The notes: a model not told the origin generated them from the sequence alone. DNA of 64,000 nt from Flavobacterium sp. KS-LB2 (GCF_036895565.1 NZ_CP145904.1:3038001-3102000), one strand, 5' to 3'; positions 18,217 to 26,890 are shown, numbered from the stretch's first letter. Translations and numbers: made by a program.

Positions 18217-18411
18217 TTAGGATTTTTTGTTTCGGTCGTCAAATTTTTTAGCAAATTTTCTTCTGAAGAAAAACATAAAAATAGCCAATCCTGCGATCAT
18301 GAAACTCAACCAAAAAGTTCCTGCGGGATCATTTAATTTAGTAAAACCATCATAAATGAAATAGGCTCCAAAAACAAGGTAAACGTATTGTGTATATTTT
18401 AGGTAATTCAT
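18217..18411 (-). CDS. Small two-helix membrane protein
   Basis: The 64-aa product has two hydrophobic helices (about residues 9-24 and 31-49) and a strongly basic C-terminal tail (RRKFAKKFDDRNKKS), suggesting the tail is cytoplasmic. I do not recognise the family. It lies tightly between lptC (12-base gap) and the CNNM gene (3-base gap), which supports expression as part of the operon. No function can be assigned. Confidence 0.75.
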   Translation of the reverse strand: MNYLKYTQYVYLVFGAYFIYDGFTKLNDPAGTFWLSFMIAGLAIFMFFFRRKFAKKFDDRNKKS

Positions 18412-18423
18412 ATTGTATTTGTA

Positions 18424-18978
18424 TTAATCGGCTGATTCTATTTCGCCAGTTATTTTTTGAGAATTAATCACTTTGAAATCTTTGCTAAAGTCAATTCCTT
18501 GTCCATTTGAAGTTCCTTTTGGATCTGATAATTTAAATTTTCTTTCCGTAAAAAACCATTCGTTTTTTTGATCAAAATACAATTGCTCCGTTTCTAAGGT
18601 CTGACCCTCTTCGGTAAAAATCTTCACTTTCCCTTGTAAATCAATGATATTTGTACCTTTATATGAAATAGCATAATTGGATTTGATAAATGTTTTCTTT
18701 GCTTTTTTATCAAATAAAGTTACATCAATTCCTTTTGGAAATTCTGTAAAAGGAAAATCAACTGTTGCATAATCTAGCATTTTCGAACTAACCAAAATTG
18801 CCGTAACTCTTCCTGAATCGGTGTATTTCAAATTTACTATATCCGCATCACTGCTCGGAATAAATTCAGAGAAATTAATCTTTTGAATCTCTTTGAAATT
18901 ACTTTCGCAACCAAAAAATAGTGTCACAGCAAAAACTGTGACAACTAATTTAATATGTTTTTTTTTGACTAAAGTCAT
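18424..18978 (-). CDS. lptC: LPS export periplasmic protein LptC (lipoprotein form)
   Basis: The 184-aa product begins with a lipoprotein signal with Cys24 in LFFGCESN and contains the LptC beta-jellyroll pattern: DSGRVTAILVSSKML near the N-terminus and EGQTLETEQLYFDQKNEWFFTE at the C-terminus. LptC connects the LptBFG transporter in the inner membrane to the LptA bridge during lipopolysaccharide transport. E. coli LptC has a membrane helix, whereas Bacteroidota forms such as this one are often predicted lipoproteins. It lies within an envelope operon, 47 bases downstream of an outer-membrane beta-barrel gene. Confidence 0.9.
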   Translation of the reverse strand: MTLVKKKHIKLVVTVFAVTLFFGCESNFKEIQKINFSEFIPSSDADIVNLKYTDSGRVTAILVSSKMLDYATVDFPFTEFPKGIDVTLFDKKAKKTFIKSNYAISYKGTNIIDLQGKVKIFTEEGQTLETEQLYFDQKNEWFFTERKFKLSDPKGTSNGQGIDFSKDFKVINSQKITGEIESAD

Positions 18979-19025
18979 ACGCTGAACTTGGCCGAGATAT
19001 TTGGCAATAGCACCAATTCTTGTTT

Positions 19026-20276
19026 TTAGTTGAATTTACGTTTTTCAAACCATTTGTCATTAAGTGAGAAACCCACACTAAAATTAGCATAGTTCTCCTG
19101 AACAAGATTTGCTTTTGTAGTTCCTTTTTTCCCTAATTCGAAACCAAAATTTACATTAGAGAAACTACCCGTTATTGGAAGTCCCAAACCAAAAGTAAGT
19201 CCCATATCATTTATCGATTCAGAGTTGATAACCAATCCTGTTTTCTCATATTTAATACCAGCTCTGTAGACCATTCTTTTTGTATAACTAGTAAACGAAT
19301 TGTAATTAGGAATGTAATACCCTCCTAAACTCACGCTTCCATATTTTCCGTAACCTACATTTGCTTCGTTATTATAGTCATTTGCTTGCCCTGAAGTTTT
19401 TCCATAAGAAACGGCTCCACCAATAAGCCATTTTCTAGCTTCTCCAATACCTCCACTTAAGGATATTTTGCTTGGCATTGTCATACTTGCTTCCGTTTTA
19501 ATATCATCAAGAGCATCAACAACAGCCACATCAAAATTTGAATTATAAACTACTGTTGCTATATTTCGAGTATTTTTAGAAGTTAAAGAACTCTCTAGTG
19601 AATAAGTCAAACTACTAAAAAGAGTGATTTTTTTATAGATTTTGGTTTGATACATCATTCCAAGATTGAAATTCACTCCTGATAAATCTGCTGAATTCAA
19701 TTCGCGTGTTCCAATAGGAACTCCGGTAATAAACTCAAGACTATTCGTTTCAATTTTTCCAAAATTATAATTCACATCTGCACCAATGTTAAAATTTGGA
19801 GCAATTTTATATCCCACTCCTAAAAAAGCTTTATTCAACCCTCCAGTTCCATTAAAACGCTTGTTATTTTCTGTTGCATTTCCTGAAATAGATTCAATTT
19901 TATATCCTACAGAAGAATACGGAATCAATCCAAATCCCAAACCAAACTTACCCAAAGGCAAACCAACTGCAAGATAATCCAAAGTAGTCCTTGTAGCATT
20001 TGCGGATTCAGTTGTATTCTTCAAAGTTGTTGTTCCATAAGTTCCTCCTAAAGTAAAAGTGGTTAGTTTAAGGTTTGCGAAACTGGCTGGATTTTGTAAA
20101 TTTATATGAATACTATCCTGTTCAACAGCTAATCCTGCCATAGAGCGATTTTCAAGCGCTCCTTTGAACCTTACATCCCCTATTCCGTAAAAAGAGTATG
20201 GCGAAGATGTTCCTTCTTGAGCAAAAGACACTAATGATAAAAGCAAACATGCGCTTATTATAATTTTTTTAATCAT
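19026..20276 (-). CDS. Outer-membrane beta-barrel protein
   Basis: The 416-aa protein has a signal peptide (MIKKIIISACLLLSLVSFAQ). It then has a glycine- and aromatic-rich sequence of alternating polar and hydrophobic residues with many likely beta strands, in the style of FadL/OmpP1-like barrels of Bacteroidota. The N-terminal EGTSSPYSFYGIGDVRFKG is seen in such proteins. It overlaps the coaX gene by 8 bases and precedes lptC. The ligand is unknown. Confidence 0.8.
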   Translation of the reverse strand: MIKKIIISACLLLSLVSFAQEGTSSPYSFYGIGDVRFKGALENRSMAGLAVEQDSIHINLQNPASFANLKLTTFTLGGTYGTTTLKNTTESANATRTTLDYLAVGLPLGKFGLGFGLIPYSSVGYKIESISGNATENNKRFNGTGGLNKAFLGVGYKIAPNFNIGADVNYNFGKIETNSLEFITGVPIGTRELNSADLSGVNFNLGMMYQTKIYKKITLFSSLTYSLESSLTSKNTRNIATVVYNSNFDVAVVDALDDIKTEASMTMPSKISLSGGIGEARKWLIGGAVSYGKTSGQANDYNNEANVGYGKYGSVSLGGYYIPNYNSFTSYTKRMVYRAGIKYEKTGLVINSESINDMGLTFGLGLPITGSFSNVNFGFELGKKGTTKANLVQENYANFSVGFSLNDKWFEKRKFN

Positions 20277-21003
20277 TTTTGATTTTATATTGAAATGTTT
20301 GATTCAAACTTTCCAGGAGAAAATTTGAATTGGCAAATATGGTATTTTTTAATCGTTTAGCCAAAAAATCTGTGTCGCCACCCGTTAAAATTATTATAAA
20401 ATTTGAATACATTGCTTTATATTCATCGATAAAACCGTCAATCTCATAGACGAAACCGTTAACCACGCCAGAATGAATAGATTCTGAAGTCGATGTTCCA
20501 ATGAAACCTTTAGGACTTTCTAATGACAACAAAGGAAGTTTAGCTGTGAAATTATGCAGCGCTTCGTAGCGCAATCGCAAACCTGGCGAGATAGCTCCAC
20601 CTAAATAATTATTTTTCTCATCAATAAAATCGTACGTAACACACGTTCCTGCATCAATAACCAATCGATTCTGATTTGGAAACTGAAGCGTTGCTCCCGC
20701 AGCAAGAACCATCCTATCAATTCCCAAAGTTTTAGGAGTCGCATACCGATTCTGAAACGGAAAAGAATCTTCATGAGATAGAAAATGCACATTCAATACA
20801 TTGTTAAAAGCTAAAAAAGACTGTTTTTCGACATCTCCAACAGACGAAACAATCAAATCAGTTATTTTTTCGAATTTTTTTAAAATATTTTCAATATTTT
20901 TCTGCAGTTCAATTTCAGAAAAAACGAAAATTTCAAAAAGGATAGCACCCTCAAAGACAGCCGCTTTAATTCTAGAGTTTCCTACATCGACAACTAAAAT
21001 CAT
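20269..21003 (-). CDS. coaX: Type III pantothenate kinase
   Basis: The 244-aa protein has the CoaX signature: MILVVDVGNSRIKAAVF (phosphate-binding N-terminus), TLGIDRMVLAAGA, LVIDAGTCVTYDF with the catalytic Asp, GGAISPGLRLR and LTGGD. CoaX phosphorylates pantothenate in the first step of coenzyme A synthesis and needs a monovalent cation. It is the first gene of the run containing the beta-barrel protein and lptC, as seen in many flavobacteria. Length and start are normal. Confidence 0.95.
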   Translation of the reverse strand: MILVVDVGNSRIKAAVFEGAILFEIFVFSEIELQKNIENILKKFEKITDLIVSSVGDVEKQSFLAFNNVLNVHFLSHEDSFPFQNRYATPKTLGIDRMVLAAGATLQFPNQNRLVIDAGTCVTYDFIDEKNNYLGGAISPGLRLRYEALHNFTAKLPLLSLESPKGFIGTSTSESIHSGVVNGFVYEIDGFIDEYKAMYSNFIIILTGGDTDFLAKRLKNTIFANSNFLLESLNQTFQYKIKND

Positions 21004-21056
21004 AATTTGTTTTTTGATTTGGCGAAGGTACGAATTGATTTTTTTTAAAAATTGTT

Positions 21057-21086
21057 TTGGATAAACTAAAAATCATTCTATATTTG
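21057..21086 (+). promoter_or_regulatory. Promoter of the tRNA-Phe gene
   Basis: A -33 TTG at 21057-21059 and a -7 TATATTTG at 21079-21086 are separated by 19 bases, the Bacteroidota promoter layout. The predicted start of transcription falls a few bases before the tRNA at 21102. Confidence 0.6.
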
Positions 21087-21101
21087 CACCCGCAACAGCG
21101 A

Positions 21102-21174
21102 GGTACCTTAGCTCAGATGGTAGAGCAATGGACTGAAAATCCATGTGTCCCTGGTTCGATCCCTGGAGGTACCA
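21102..21174 (+). tRNA. tRNA-Phe (GAA)
   Basis: The acceptor stem GGTACCT (21102-21108) pairs with AGGTACC (21167-21173) and is followed by discriminator A. The D stem is GCTC/GAGC, the anticodon stem ATGGA/TCCAT with loop CTGAAAA, so the anticodon is GAA (21135-21137), and TTCGATC forms the T loop. The T stem CCTGG/CCTGG has a T-T mismatch at its middle position. CCA is not encoded. A terminator follows directly. Confidence 0.95.
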
Positions 21175-21175
21175 C

Positions 21176-21206
21176 AAAACCCACTAAGAAATTAGTGGGT
21201 TTTTTG
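21176..21206 (+). terminator. Intrinsic terminator after tRNA-Phe
   Basis: CCCACTAA and TTAGTGGG form a perfect stem with a short loop (GAAA), followed by TTTTTT and preceded by an A-run. It lies right after the tRNA 3' end. Confidence 0.85.
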
Positions 21207-21247
21207 TTTATTAAAATTCATGAAGCACTTTTTAGGTCATAATCGAT

Positions 21248-21338
21248 ACAGTCAAACTAATAAAAAGATTTTAGAATCTATTTACAATTTGAAGCAGAAC
21301 AATTAAAGTTTTCAAGAATAAAACCTCCTACTATTCAA
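21248..21338 (+). repeat. Direct repeat copy 1, downstream of the M28 peptidase gene
   Basis: About 90 bases starting ACAGTCAAACTAATAA recur at 22925-23015 in the same orientation. The first 73 bases differ at only about six positions, and the next ~18 bases are weaker. A 28-codon open frame (21220-21306) overlaps the repeat but is not conserved as a start-to-stop unit in the other copy. The origin is not identified; it could be the remnant of a mobile-element end. The rest of the spacer 21207-21553 holds no gene I can support. Confidence 0.7.
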
Positions 21339-21553
21339 TACATTTCTTCGTCCCGTCCTAATGCTTCGAGATTGGGACTGCGAGAATTTCTCAATACGCT
21401 TCGGAACCATCAGGAGCTAACGATTGCAGCTCAGCAGCGCGATTGAATTTTTAAAACACAAAAAGGATAATTATTTAACAATTTTTTTTATTGTCAAACA
21501 ACTACCCTTTAATACTATCGTTACAGTATCCACTAAAGAAACCAAAAATTTTA

Positions 21554-22864
21554 TTACTTCCTACTCAAAGCACTACTATCGACGCGTGATGGTGTATCTT
21601 TTCCGTTGATGATGGTAGAAGAACTGATTGCAATTGCTTTAATGACTTCTGTCATGTTTACCATATCTAAAGTCTCAATTTCATCACTTACTTTGTGGTA
21701 ATTAGGCTCGCTATCCATTTTTGACGTAGAAATTGTATGTGCCGGAACGCCTAATTTTGCTAGAGTTGCATTATCCGAACGATAGAATAATTGTTGTTCT
21801 GGATAAGGATCTGGATAAAATTTAAACGCTGATCCTTCTAAATTCTTTTGCAATATTGCCCCCATACTTGATTTCTCAAAACCAGTAATATAAGCTGAAT
21901 TTTTACCCCATTTTGACTCCGTTCCAATCATTTCCAAGTTAAACATAGCCATAACCTGATCTGGATTTAATTGTTTCGAAAAGTATTGAGAGCCATAACC
22001 ACCTATTTCTTCTGCTACAAAAGTGGTAAACAATATCGTACGCTCATTATTATTTAGTTTTTTAAAATACTTGGCTAACATAATTACAGCTGTTGTTCCA
22101 GCGGCATCATCATTGGCACCATTATAAATAGAATCAGTAGCATCATGTTGCTCCCCTTCAGCAGGTGAACCCACACCTAAATGGTCATAATGCCCTGAGA
22201 AAACCACGTATTCATTGGGTTTACTTTTGCCTTTTAAAACACCTACTACATTATTCAATGCTTTTTTAGTTACTGTATTAGTTCCTTCTATAGTAAACTG
22301 GGTCGCCTCCATAGTTCCAAAAACAAACACTACCGTATTCCCACCAGGATTAGCACTCATTTGCGGAATATGCTTCATATTTTGAATTCTGGGTTTAAAA
22401 GAAACATCCACTAGAACTAAAAGATTTTTTTCACTTTGGTAATATTCGTAAAACTTCGGACCAAATTTATCTCCGATACTTATTTTTACAACCTGAACAT
22501 CACTTTTTTCAGTCAAAGCAATTTGTGGTTGATAGGAAAAAGAAACCACATCCTCTTTATCTATTGCTTTACCATCAATTAAAACATTTAAAGAAACATT
22601 TTTAGACTCGGTCATGAAAAACTCTTGCTTAAAATCTTTCGCACCGTTAAATGTTTGCAATCCAATTTTCTTAAATTCAGATTCAATGAAAGAGGAAGCT
22701 TTATCTATTCCTGGAGTAAAAGCTCTTCGGCCTTGCATATCATCCGCCGAAAGTACTTTCTCTATCTTCGTAACGTATTTTTTATTGATAATTTTATTGA
22801 TTGACTGAGCCTGCAACATATATGCAGAACAAAGTAAAACAGCACTTAAAACAATTTTTTTCAT
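21554..22864 (-). CDS. Secreted M28-family zinc aminopeptidase
   Basis: The 436-aa product has a signal peptide (ending QAQ near residue 20) and a zinc-peptidase domain. The first metal ligand region is SGHYDHLGVG, the bridging Asp is in GANDDAAGT, EEIGGYGS carries the catalytic Glu, EMIGTESK follows, and a late His lies in AHTISTSKMDSEPNYHKVSDEIETLDM. M28 peptidases of this size release N-terminal amino acids from peptides outside the cytoplasm. It stands alone on the minus strand, between two copies of a ~90-bp direct repeat. Confidence 0.93.
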   Translation of the reverse strand: MKKIVLSAVLLCSAYMLQAQSINKIINKKYVTKIEKVLSADDMQGRRAFTPGIDKASSFIESEFKKIGLQTFNGAKDFKQEFFMTESKNVSLNVLIDGKAIDKEDVVSFSYQPQIALTEKSDVQVVKISIGDKFGPKFYEYYQSEKNLLVLVDVSFKPRIQNMKHIPQMSANPGGNTVVFVFGTMEATQFTIEGTNTVTKKALNNVVGVLKGKSKPNEYVVFSGHYDHLGVGSPAEGEQHDATDSIYNGANDDAAGTTAVIMLAKYFKKLNNNERTILFTTFVAEEIGGYGSQYFSKQLNPDQVMAMFNLEMIGTESKWGKNSAYITGFEKSSMGAILQKNLEGSAFKFYPDPYPEQQLFYRSDNATLAKLGVPAHTISTSKMDSEPNYHKVSDEIETLDMVNMTEVIKAIAISSSTIINGKDTPSRVDSSALSRK

Positions 22865-22924
22865 AAATTATAGCTTTTAATAACAATAGTTTTTACAGTA
22901 AGAGTATCGGATTGAAATTGTGTT

Positions 22925-23015
22925 ACAGTAAAACTAATAAAAAGATTTTAGAACCTATTTACAATTTGGAGTAGAACAATTGAAGTTTTCAAGAATGAAT
23001 CCTCTTGCTGTCCAC
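22925..23015 (+). repeat. Direct repeat copy 2, upstream of the M28 peptidase gene
   Basis: This copy begins ACAGTAAAACTAATAA and matches 21248-21338 in the same orientation, with most differences being transitions. It lies ~60 bases upstream of the M28 start codon. The spacer between the peptidase and the HTH gene (22865-23328) otherwise contains AT-rich sequence with no coding region I can support. Confidence 0.7.
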
Positions 23016-23328
23016 TGTTTCTATTTGTTACACAACGAGAATACCTTCCTAGGGTTCAAGACTATCAAGGCTATTGGTGGAAACTAGCGTAAACATGCTA
23101 CATTATAATACATAAAATTATTTTTCAGTAAGGTAGTATTACAAATAAAATGATTGATAAATAGATACGGTATTCCAAGCAATGACTTTATCAAAAACGG
23201 ATAAAATTTATCAAACACACACATTTTTTTTAATAAAAATGCACCTTTCATAAATTAAAAACATATTTTTTAAATAATTCTCTTTTATATAGTTGCTAAA
23301 TTGATATATTTATGCAAAATTTATATAT

Positions 23329-23748
23329 ATGGAACTTTTAACGTGCCCAAAATGCCAAAGCGACCACATTATAAAAAGTGGTATAATCAATAGCAAACAA
23401 AGGTATTTATGCAAAAAATGTAATTATTTTTTCACAGTCAACAAAATAGGCAAAAAGATCGATGACTACTATGTTACCAAAGCGCTCCAACTATATTTAG
23501 AAGGCTTGAGTTTTCGTGAAATCGAGCGCATTATAGGGGTTTCTCACGTAACCGTAAGCAACTGGGTAAAAACCTTCAATATCAAAAAACCATCTCATGC
23601 CAACTACCATCCTACCTATAAGATTTTTAATCACTTAGAACTAGTTGAACATCTAAAAAATAAAGAACTGCTCTCTGGAGCAGGAATGATAATAACTGAA
23701 CTTGGCGATAAGTTTATGCTTATAAAATGGGAAAGATTCAAAGATTAA
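23329..23748 (+). CDS. InsA-like zinc-ribbon/helix-turn-helix protein, probable transposase-derived regulator
   Basis: The 139-aa protein has a four-cysteine zinc ribbon (C6, C9, C28, C31) like the N-terminus of IS1 InsA. A resolvase-like helix-turn-helix follows (GLSFREIERIIGVSHVTVSNWVKTF, about residues 63-87), then a short C-terminal part ending ELGDKFMLIKWERFKD. There is no InsB-type DDE catalytic frame after it, no terminal inverted repeats were seen, and the next gene is an intact porin gene on the same strand. A stand-alone DNA-binding protein of transposase origin is the best reading. Its position at the head of a carboxylate-uptake locus suggests, but does not prove, a regulatory role. 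Confidence 0.75.
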   Translation: MELLTCPKCQSDHIIKSGIINSKQRYLCKKCNYFFTVNKIGKKIDDYYVTKALQLYLEGLSFREIERIIGVSHVTVSNWVKTFNIKKPSHANYHPTYKIFNHLELVEHLKNKELLSGAGMIITELGDKFMLIKWERFKD

Positions 23749-23850
23749 CTATACAACTTTACATATATATATATCTAAATTTTTTTTCAGAATAAAATAA
23801 TAGAATTTGGTACTTTATTAACCAACCACTTACTAACCAAAATTTTATTT

Positions 23851-25230
23851 ATGAAAAAAATATTTTTTATAGCGGCAGTACTCTTATTGTCCCAAAAAGG
23901 TTTTTCGCAAGGCTCTACCGACTATGGCGCCGGACTGAAATTCAATTTGAATGAAGATGGTTCTAAATTCATGCGTGTGATTGCATGGAACCAGATCTGG
24001 ATGCGTTCTGCTCAAATGAATCCTGGCACCATGATTGGCGGTGAAGCAACTTCGACCGCAACCGACATTGGTAATCGACGTTTGCGTTTTCTAGCGTATG
24101 CACAAGTATCAAAAAGATACATGATTGTAACCCACTTTGGTATTAACAACCAAACTTTTACCAATGGTGGCGCAGCAGGAACGTCTGGAACTGGAGGCTA
24201 TGGCGCTGGTAAAAAACCTGGTTTATTTTTCCACGATGCTTGGAACGAATATGCGGTTGTATTGCCTCAAAAAGAGAAAAAATTCAGCATGTCGCTTGGC
24301 GCTGGATTACATTACTACATGGGATTATCCCGATTAACGATGGCTTCTACACTTAACTTCTTAACTATCGACGCACCTATTTTTAACTGGCCATTAATTG
24401 AAAACTCGGATCAATTTGCGAGACAAGTAGGGTTATTTGCAAAAGGAAAATATGGAAAATTAGAATATCGTTTGAGCTACAATAAACCTTATGCTACAAA
24501 CCTAGTTCCTACAAACGTAACGACTGCCGAAAATGCTGTGGCCGTTGATAATAGCGGCATGACAAAATGGTCAAAAGCAGGTTATTTTGAATATCAGTTT
24601 CTAGAGCAAGAAGCAAATGTATTGCCTTTTAAAGTCGGAAGTTATTTAGGAACCAAAAAAGTATTCAATATAGGTGCTGGTTTTTACACCGCTCCTGACG
24701 CGACAAGATCATCTGTAAGCGGTACTATAAACAAACACGATATCAAACTTTTTTCAGCTGACGTTTTTCTAGATTTACCGATAGGGAAAAAAGAAAATAA
24801 AATGGCTTTAACTGGATATAGTGTACTGTATGATTATGATTTTGGACCTAATTACTTACGTAATGTTGGTATCATGAACATTGGATCAGTAGATCCTAAT
24901 TTCACAGGAAGCAGAGCAATCGCTGGAGCTGGAAATGCACAACCTACTATTGGCTCAGGAAATATATGGTATACACAAGCCGGAATTTTATTACCTAACA
25001 AAGAGGCGAAACCTAAAGTTCGCATCCAGCCTTTTGGAGCTGTTACTTATAAAAACTTTGATGCTTTAGAGCAATCAAGTACTCAGTTTGACGTAGGATC
25101 TAACTTTTTCCTAGATGGCCATCATGCAAAAATAACAGCGCAATATTCTACTAGACCTGTTTACACCGCTCCAACAACTCGTTCTGGATCATTGGGAGAC
25201 TTCATAGTACAAATCCAAATCTATCTATAA
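23851..25230 (+). CDS. Outer-membrane porin of the carboxylate locus
   Basis: The 459-aa protein has a signal peptide (MKKIFFIAAVLLLSQKGFSQ) and a sequence typical of beta-barrel porins: alternating aromatic and small residues, many Gly and Asn in turns, and the C-terminus DFIVQIQIYL ending in a beta strand. It lies 24 bases before an MFS symporter gene on the same strand, so it probably provides outer-membrane passage for the same substrate. The substrate class is inferred from the downstream genes only. Confidence 0.8.
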   Translation: MKKIFFIAAVLLLSQKGFSQGSTDYGAGLKFNLNEDGSKFMRVIAWNQIWMRSAQMNPGTMIGGEATSTATDIGNRRLRFLAYAQVSKRYMIVTHFGINNQTFTNGGAAGTSGTGGYGAGKKPGLFFHDAWNEYAVVLPQKEKKFSMSLGAGLHYYMGLSRLTMASTLNFLTIDAPIFNWPLIENSDQFARQVGLFAKGKYGKLEYRLSYNKPYATNLVPTNVTTAENAVAVDNSGMTKWSKAGYFEYQFLEQEANVLPFKVGSYLGTKKVFNIGAGFYTAPDATRSSVSGTINKHDIKLFSADVFLDLPIGKKENKMALTGYSVLYDYDFGPNYLRNVGIMNIGSVDPNFTGSRAIAGAGNAQPTIGSGNIWYTQAGILLPNKEAKPKVRIQPFGAVTYKNFDALEQSSTQFDVGSNFFLDGHHAKITAQYSTRPVYTAPTTRSGSLGDFIVQIQIYL

Positions 25231-25254
25231 ACCAATTTTAAAAAATATAAATTT

Positions 25255-26790
25255 ATGAGTACAAAATCAACAAAAGGAATTTGGAAAGTCATTTCCGCAT
25301 CCTCAATGGGTACAATGATCGAATGGTATGATTTCTACATCTTTGGAAGTTTAGCCGTTGTAATCTCAACAAAATTTTTCCCTTCAGATAATCCTACAGC
25401 AGCATTCTTATCCACTTTAGCAACCTTCGCAGCAGGATTCGTAGTGCGTCCTTTCGGAGCCCTTTTCTTTGGACGATTAGGCGATTTAATTGGAAGAAAA
25501 TATACGTTCATGGTCACTTTACTTTTAATGGGTGGAGCGACATTCCTGATAGGATGTATCCCGAGTTATGAAACTATTGGATTCATGGCGCCTTTATTAG
25601 TATTAATTCTTCGTTTGCTTCAAGGTCTTGCTTTGGGTGGTGAATACGGTGGAGCCGCAACCTATGTCGCCGAGCATGCTCCCGTTGGACAACGAGGATA
25701 TTGGACTTCTTGGATTCAGACTACTGCAACGGTGGGTTTATTCATCTCTTTGATGGTAATTTTAGCCACGAGAAACATCCTTACACCAGAGCAATTTGAC
25801 GAATGGGGATGGAGAGTTCCGTTTTGGGTTTCTATCATCATGGTTGGAGTTTCGTATTTGATTCGAAAAAACATGGATGAATCTCCTGTTTTTGCTAAAG
25901 CGAAAAGCGAAGGAAAAACAAGCACCAACCCATTGAAAGAAAGTTTTGGAAACCGTTACAACTTAAAATTTGTTTTGCTAGCTTTATTTGGGGCCACAAT
26001 GGGACAAGGAGTTGTTTGGTACACCGGTCAATTCTATGCCATGAGTTTCTTAAAAACAGTAATGTCTATTGATTCGTCACAAGTAGATACCTTACTCGGA
26101 ATTGCATTAATCTTGGGTACACCATTTTTCATCTTTTTTGGTTGGCTGAGTGATAAAGTAGGAAGAAAATACATTATGATGGGCGGAATGTTATTAGCCA
26201 TTGTCTTATACAGACCTATTTACAAACAAATGTATGAAACTACATCTGTCAAAAATAAAACTGAAATCGTAGCAAATACTAAAATTATTGCTGAATTAAA
26301 GGAGAATAAAAAACAAACCATGGACTCTATCTATACTACGAATAAAGAGTATTCAGATGGAACAACATTAGTAGAGGTAAAAACGGTATCTTTAGAGAAC
26401 GGAACCGCTAAAGTTGTAGACGGTAAGCCGAAAATTGAAACTAAAACAACGCTAAAAATTAACTCCAGTGACAATTGGGCTTTGATCTTTTTAGTATTTA
26501 TACAAGTGATATTTGTAACTATGGTTTACGGTCCTATTGCGGCGTTCTTAGTTGAAATGTTCCCAGTAAAAATTAGATACACGTCAATGTCATTGCCATA
26601 TCACGTAGGAAATGGAATTTTTGGAGGATTACTTCCAGCTATCTCGACTTATTTTGTAACGAATGCAAAAGACTTAGGACATCCAGAGTTTTACCTTGAA
26701 GGATTGTGGTATCCAATTGTTATTGCTGCAGTCAGCTTTGTAGTTGGAATGGTTTACATTAAAAATAAAGATAAAAACGCTCACGTATAA
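25255..26790 (+). CDS. MHS-type MFS proton symporter with large periplasmic insertion
   Basis: The 511-aa transporter has the metabolite:H+ symporter hallmarks: GTMIEWYDFYIFGSLA in the first helix, RPFGALFFGRLGDLIGRKY in loop 2-3, RLLQGLALGGEYGGAATYVAEHAP and GWLSDKVGRKY. Helices 9 and 10 are separated by ~88 hydrophilic residues (about 320-407), where most family members have a short loop. The helix order places this insertion in the periplasm. Relatives transport carboxylates and zwitterions (KgtP, ProP, ShiA). Neighbouring acyl-CoA synthetases suggest a short-chain carboxylate substrate. Confidence 0.88.
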   Translation: MSTKSTKGIWKVISASSMGTMIEWYDFYIFGSLAVVISTKFFPSDNPTAAFLSTLATFAAGFVVRPFGALFFGRLGDLIGRKYTFMVTLLLMGGATFLIGCIPSYETIGFMAPLLVLILRLLQGLALGGEYGGAATYVAEHAPVGQRGYWTSWIQTTATVGLFISLMVILATRNILTPEQFDEWGWRVPFWVSIIMVGVSYLIRKNMDESPVFAKAKSEGKTSTNPLKESFGNRYNLKFVLLALFGATMGQGVVWYTGQFYAMSFLKTVMSIDSSQVDTLLGIALILGTPFFIFFGWLSDKVGRKYIMMGGMLLAIVLYRPIYKQMYETTSVKNKTEIVANTKIIAELKENKKQTMDSIYTTNKEYSDGTTLVEVKTVSLENGTAKVVDGKPKIETKTTLKINSSDNWALIFLVFIQVIFVTMVYGPIAAFLVEMFPVKIRYTSMSLPYHVGNGIFGGLLPAISTYFVTNAKDLGHPEFYLEGLWYPIVIAAVSFVVGMVYIKNKDKNAHV

Positions 26791-26890
26791 AAAACACAGC
26801 TATGAAATGAGCATTACTGCAATTGGCTACAAACACCAATGATGATATGCGAATTACATATGACCGATAAAAAACAATAAATATCAACAT

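Noticed and set aside
21057..21242. Open frame running through the tRNA-Phe gene
   Set aside because: It covers the tRNA and its terminator; the codons follow tRNA structure, so it is not a protein gene.
21220..21306. 28-codon open frame overlapping repeat copy 1
   Set aside because: The other repeat copy does not preserve the start or the same stop, so there is no support for coding.
23329..23748. Complete insertion sequence around the InsA-like gene
   Set aside because: No second transposase frame, terminal inverted repeats or target duplications were found on either side.
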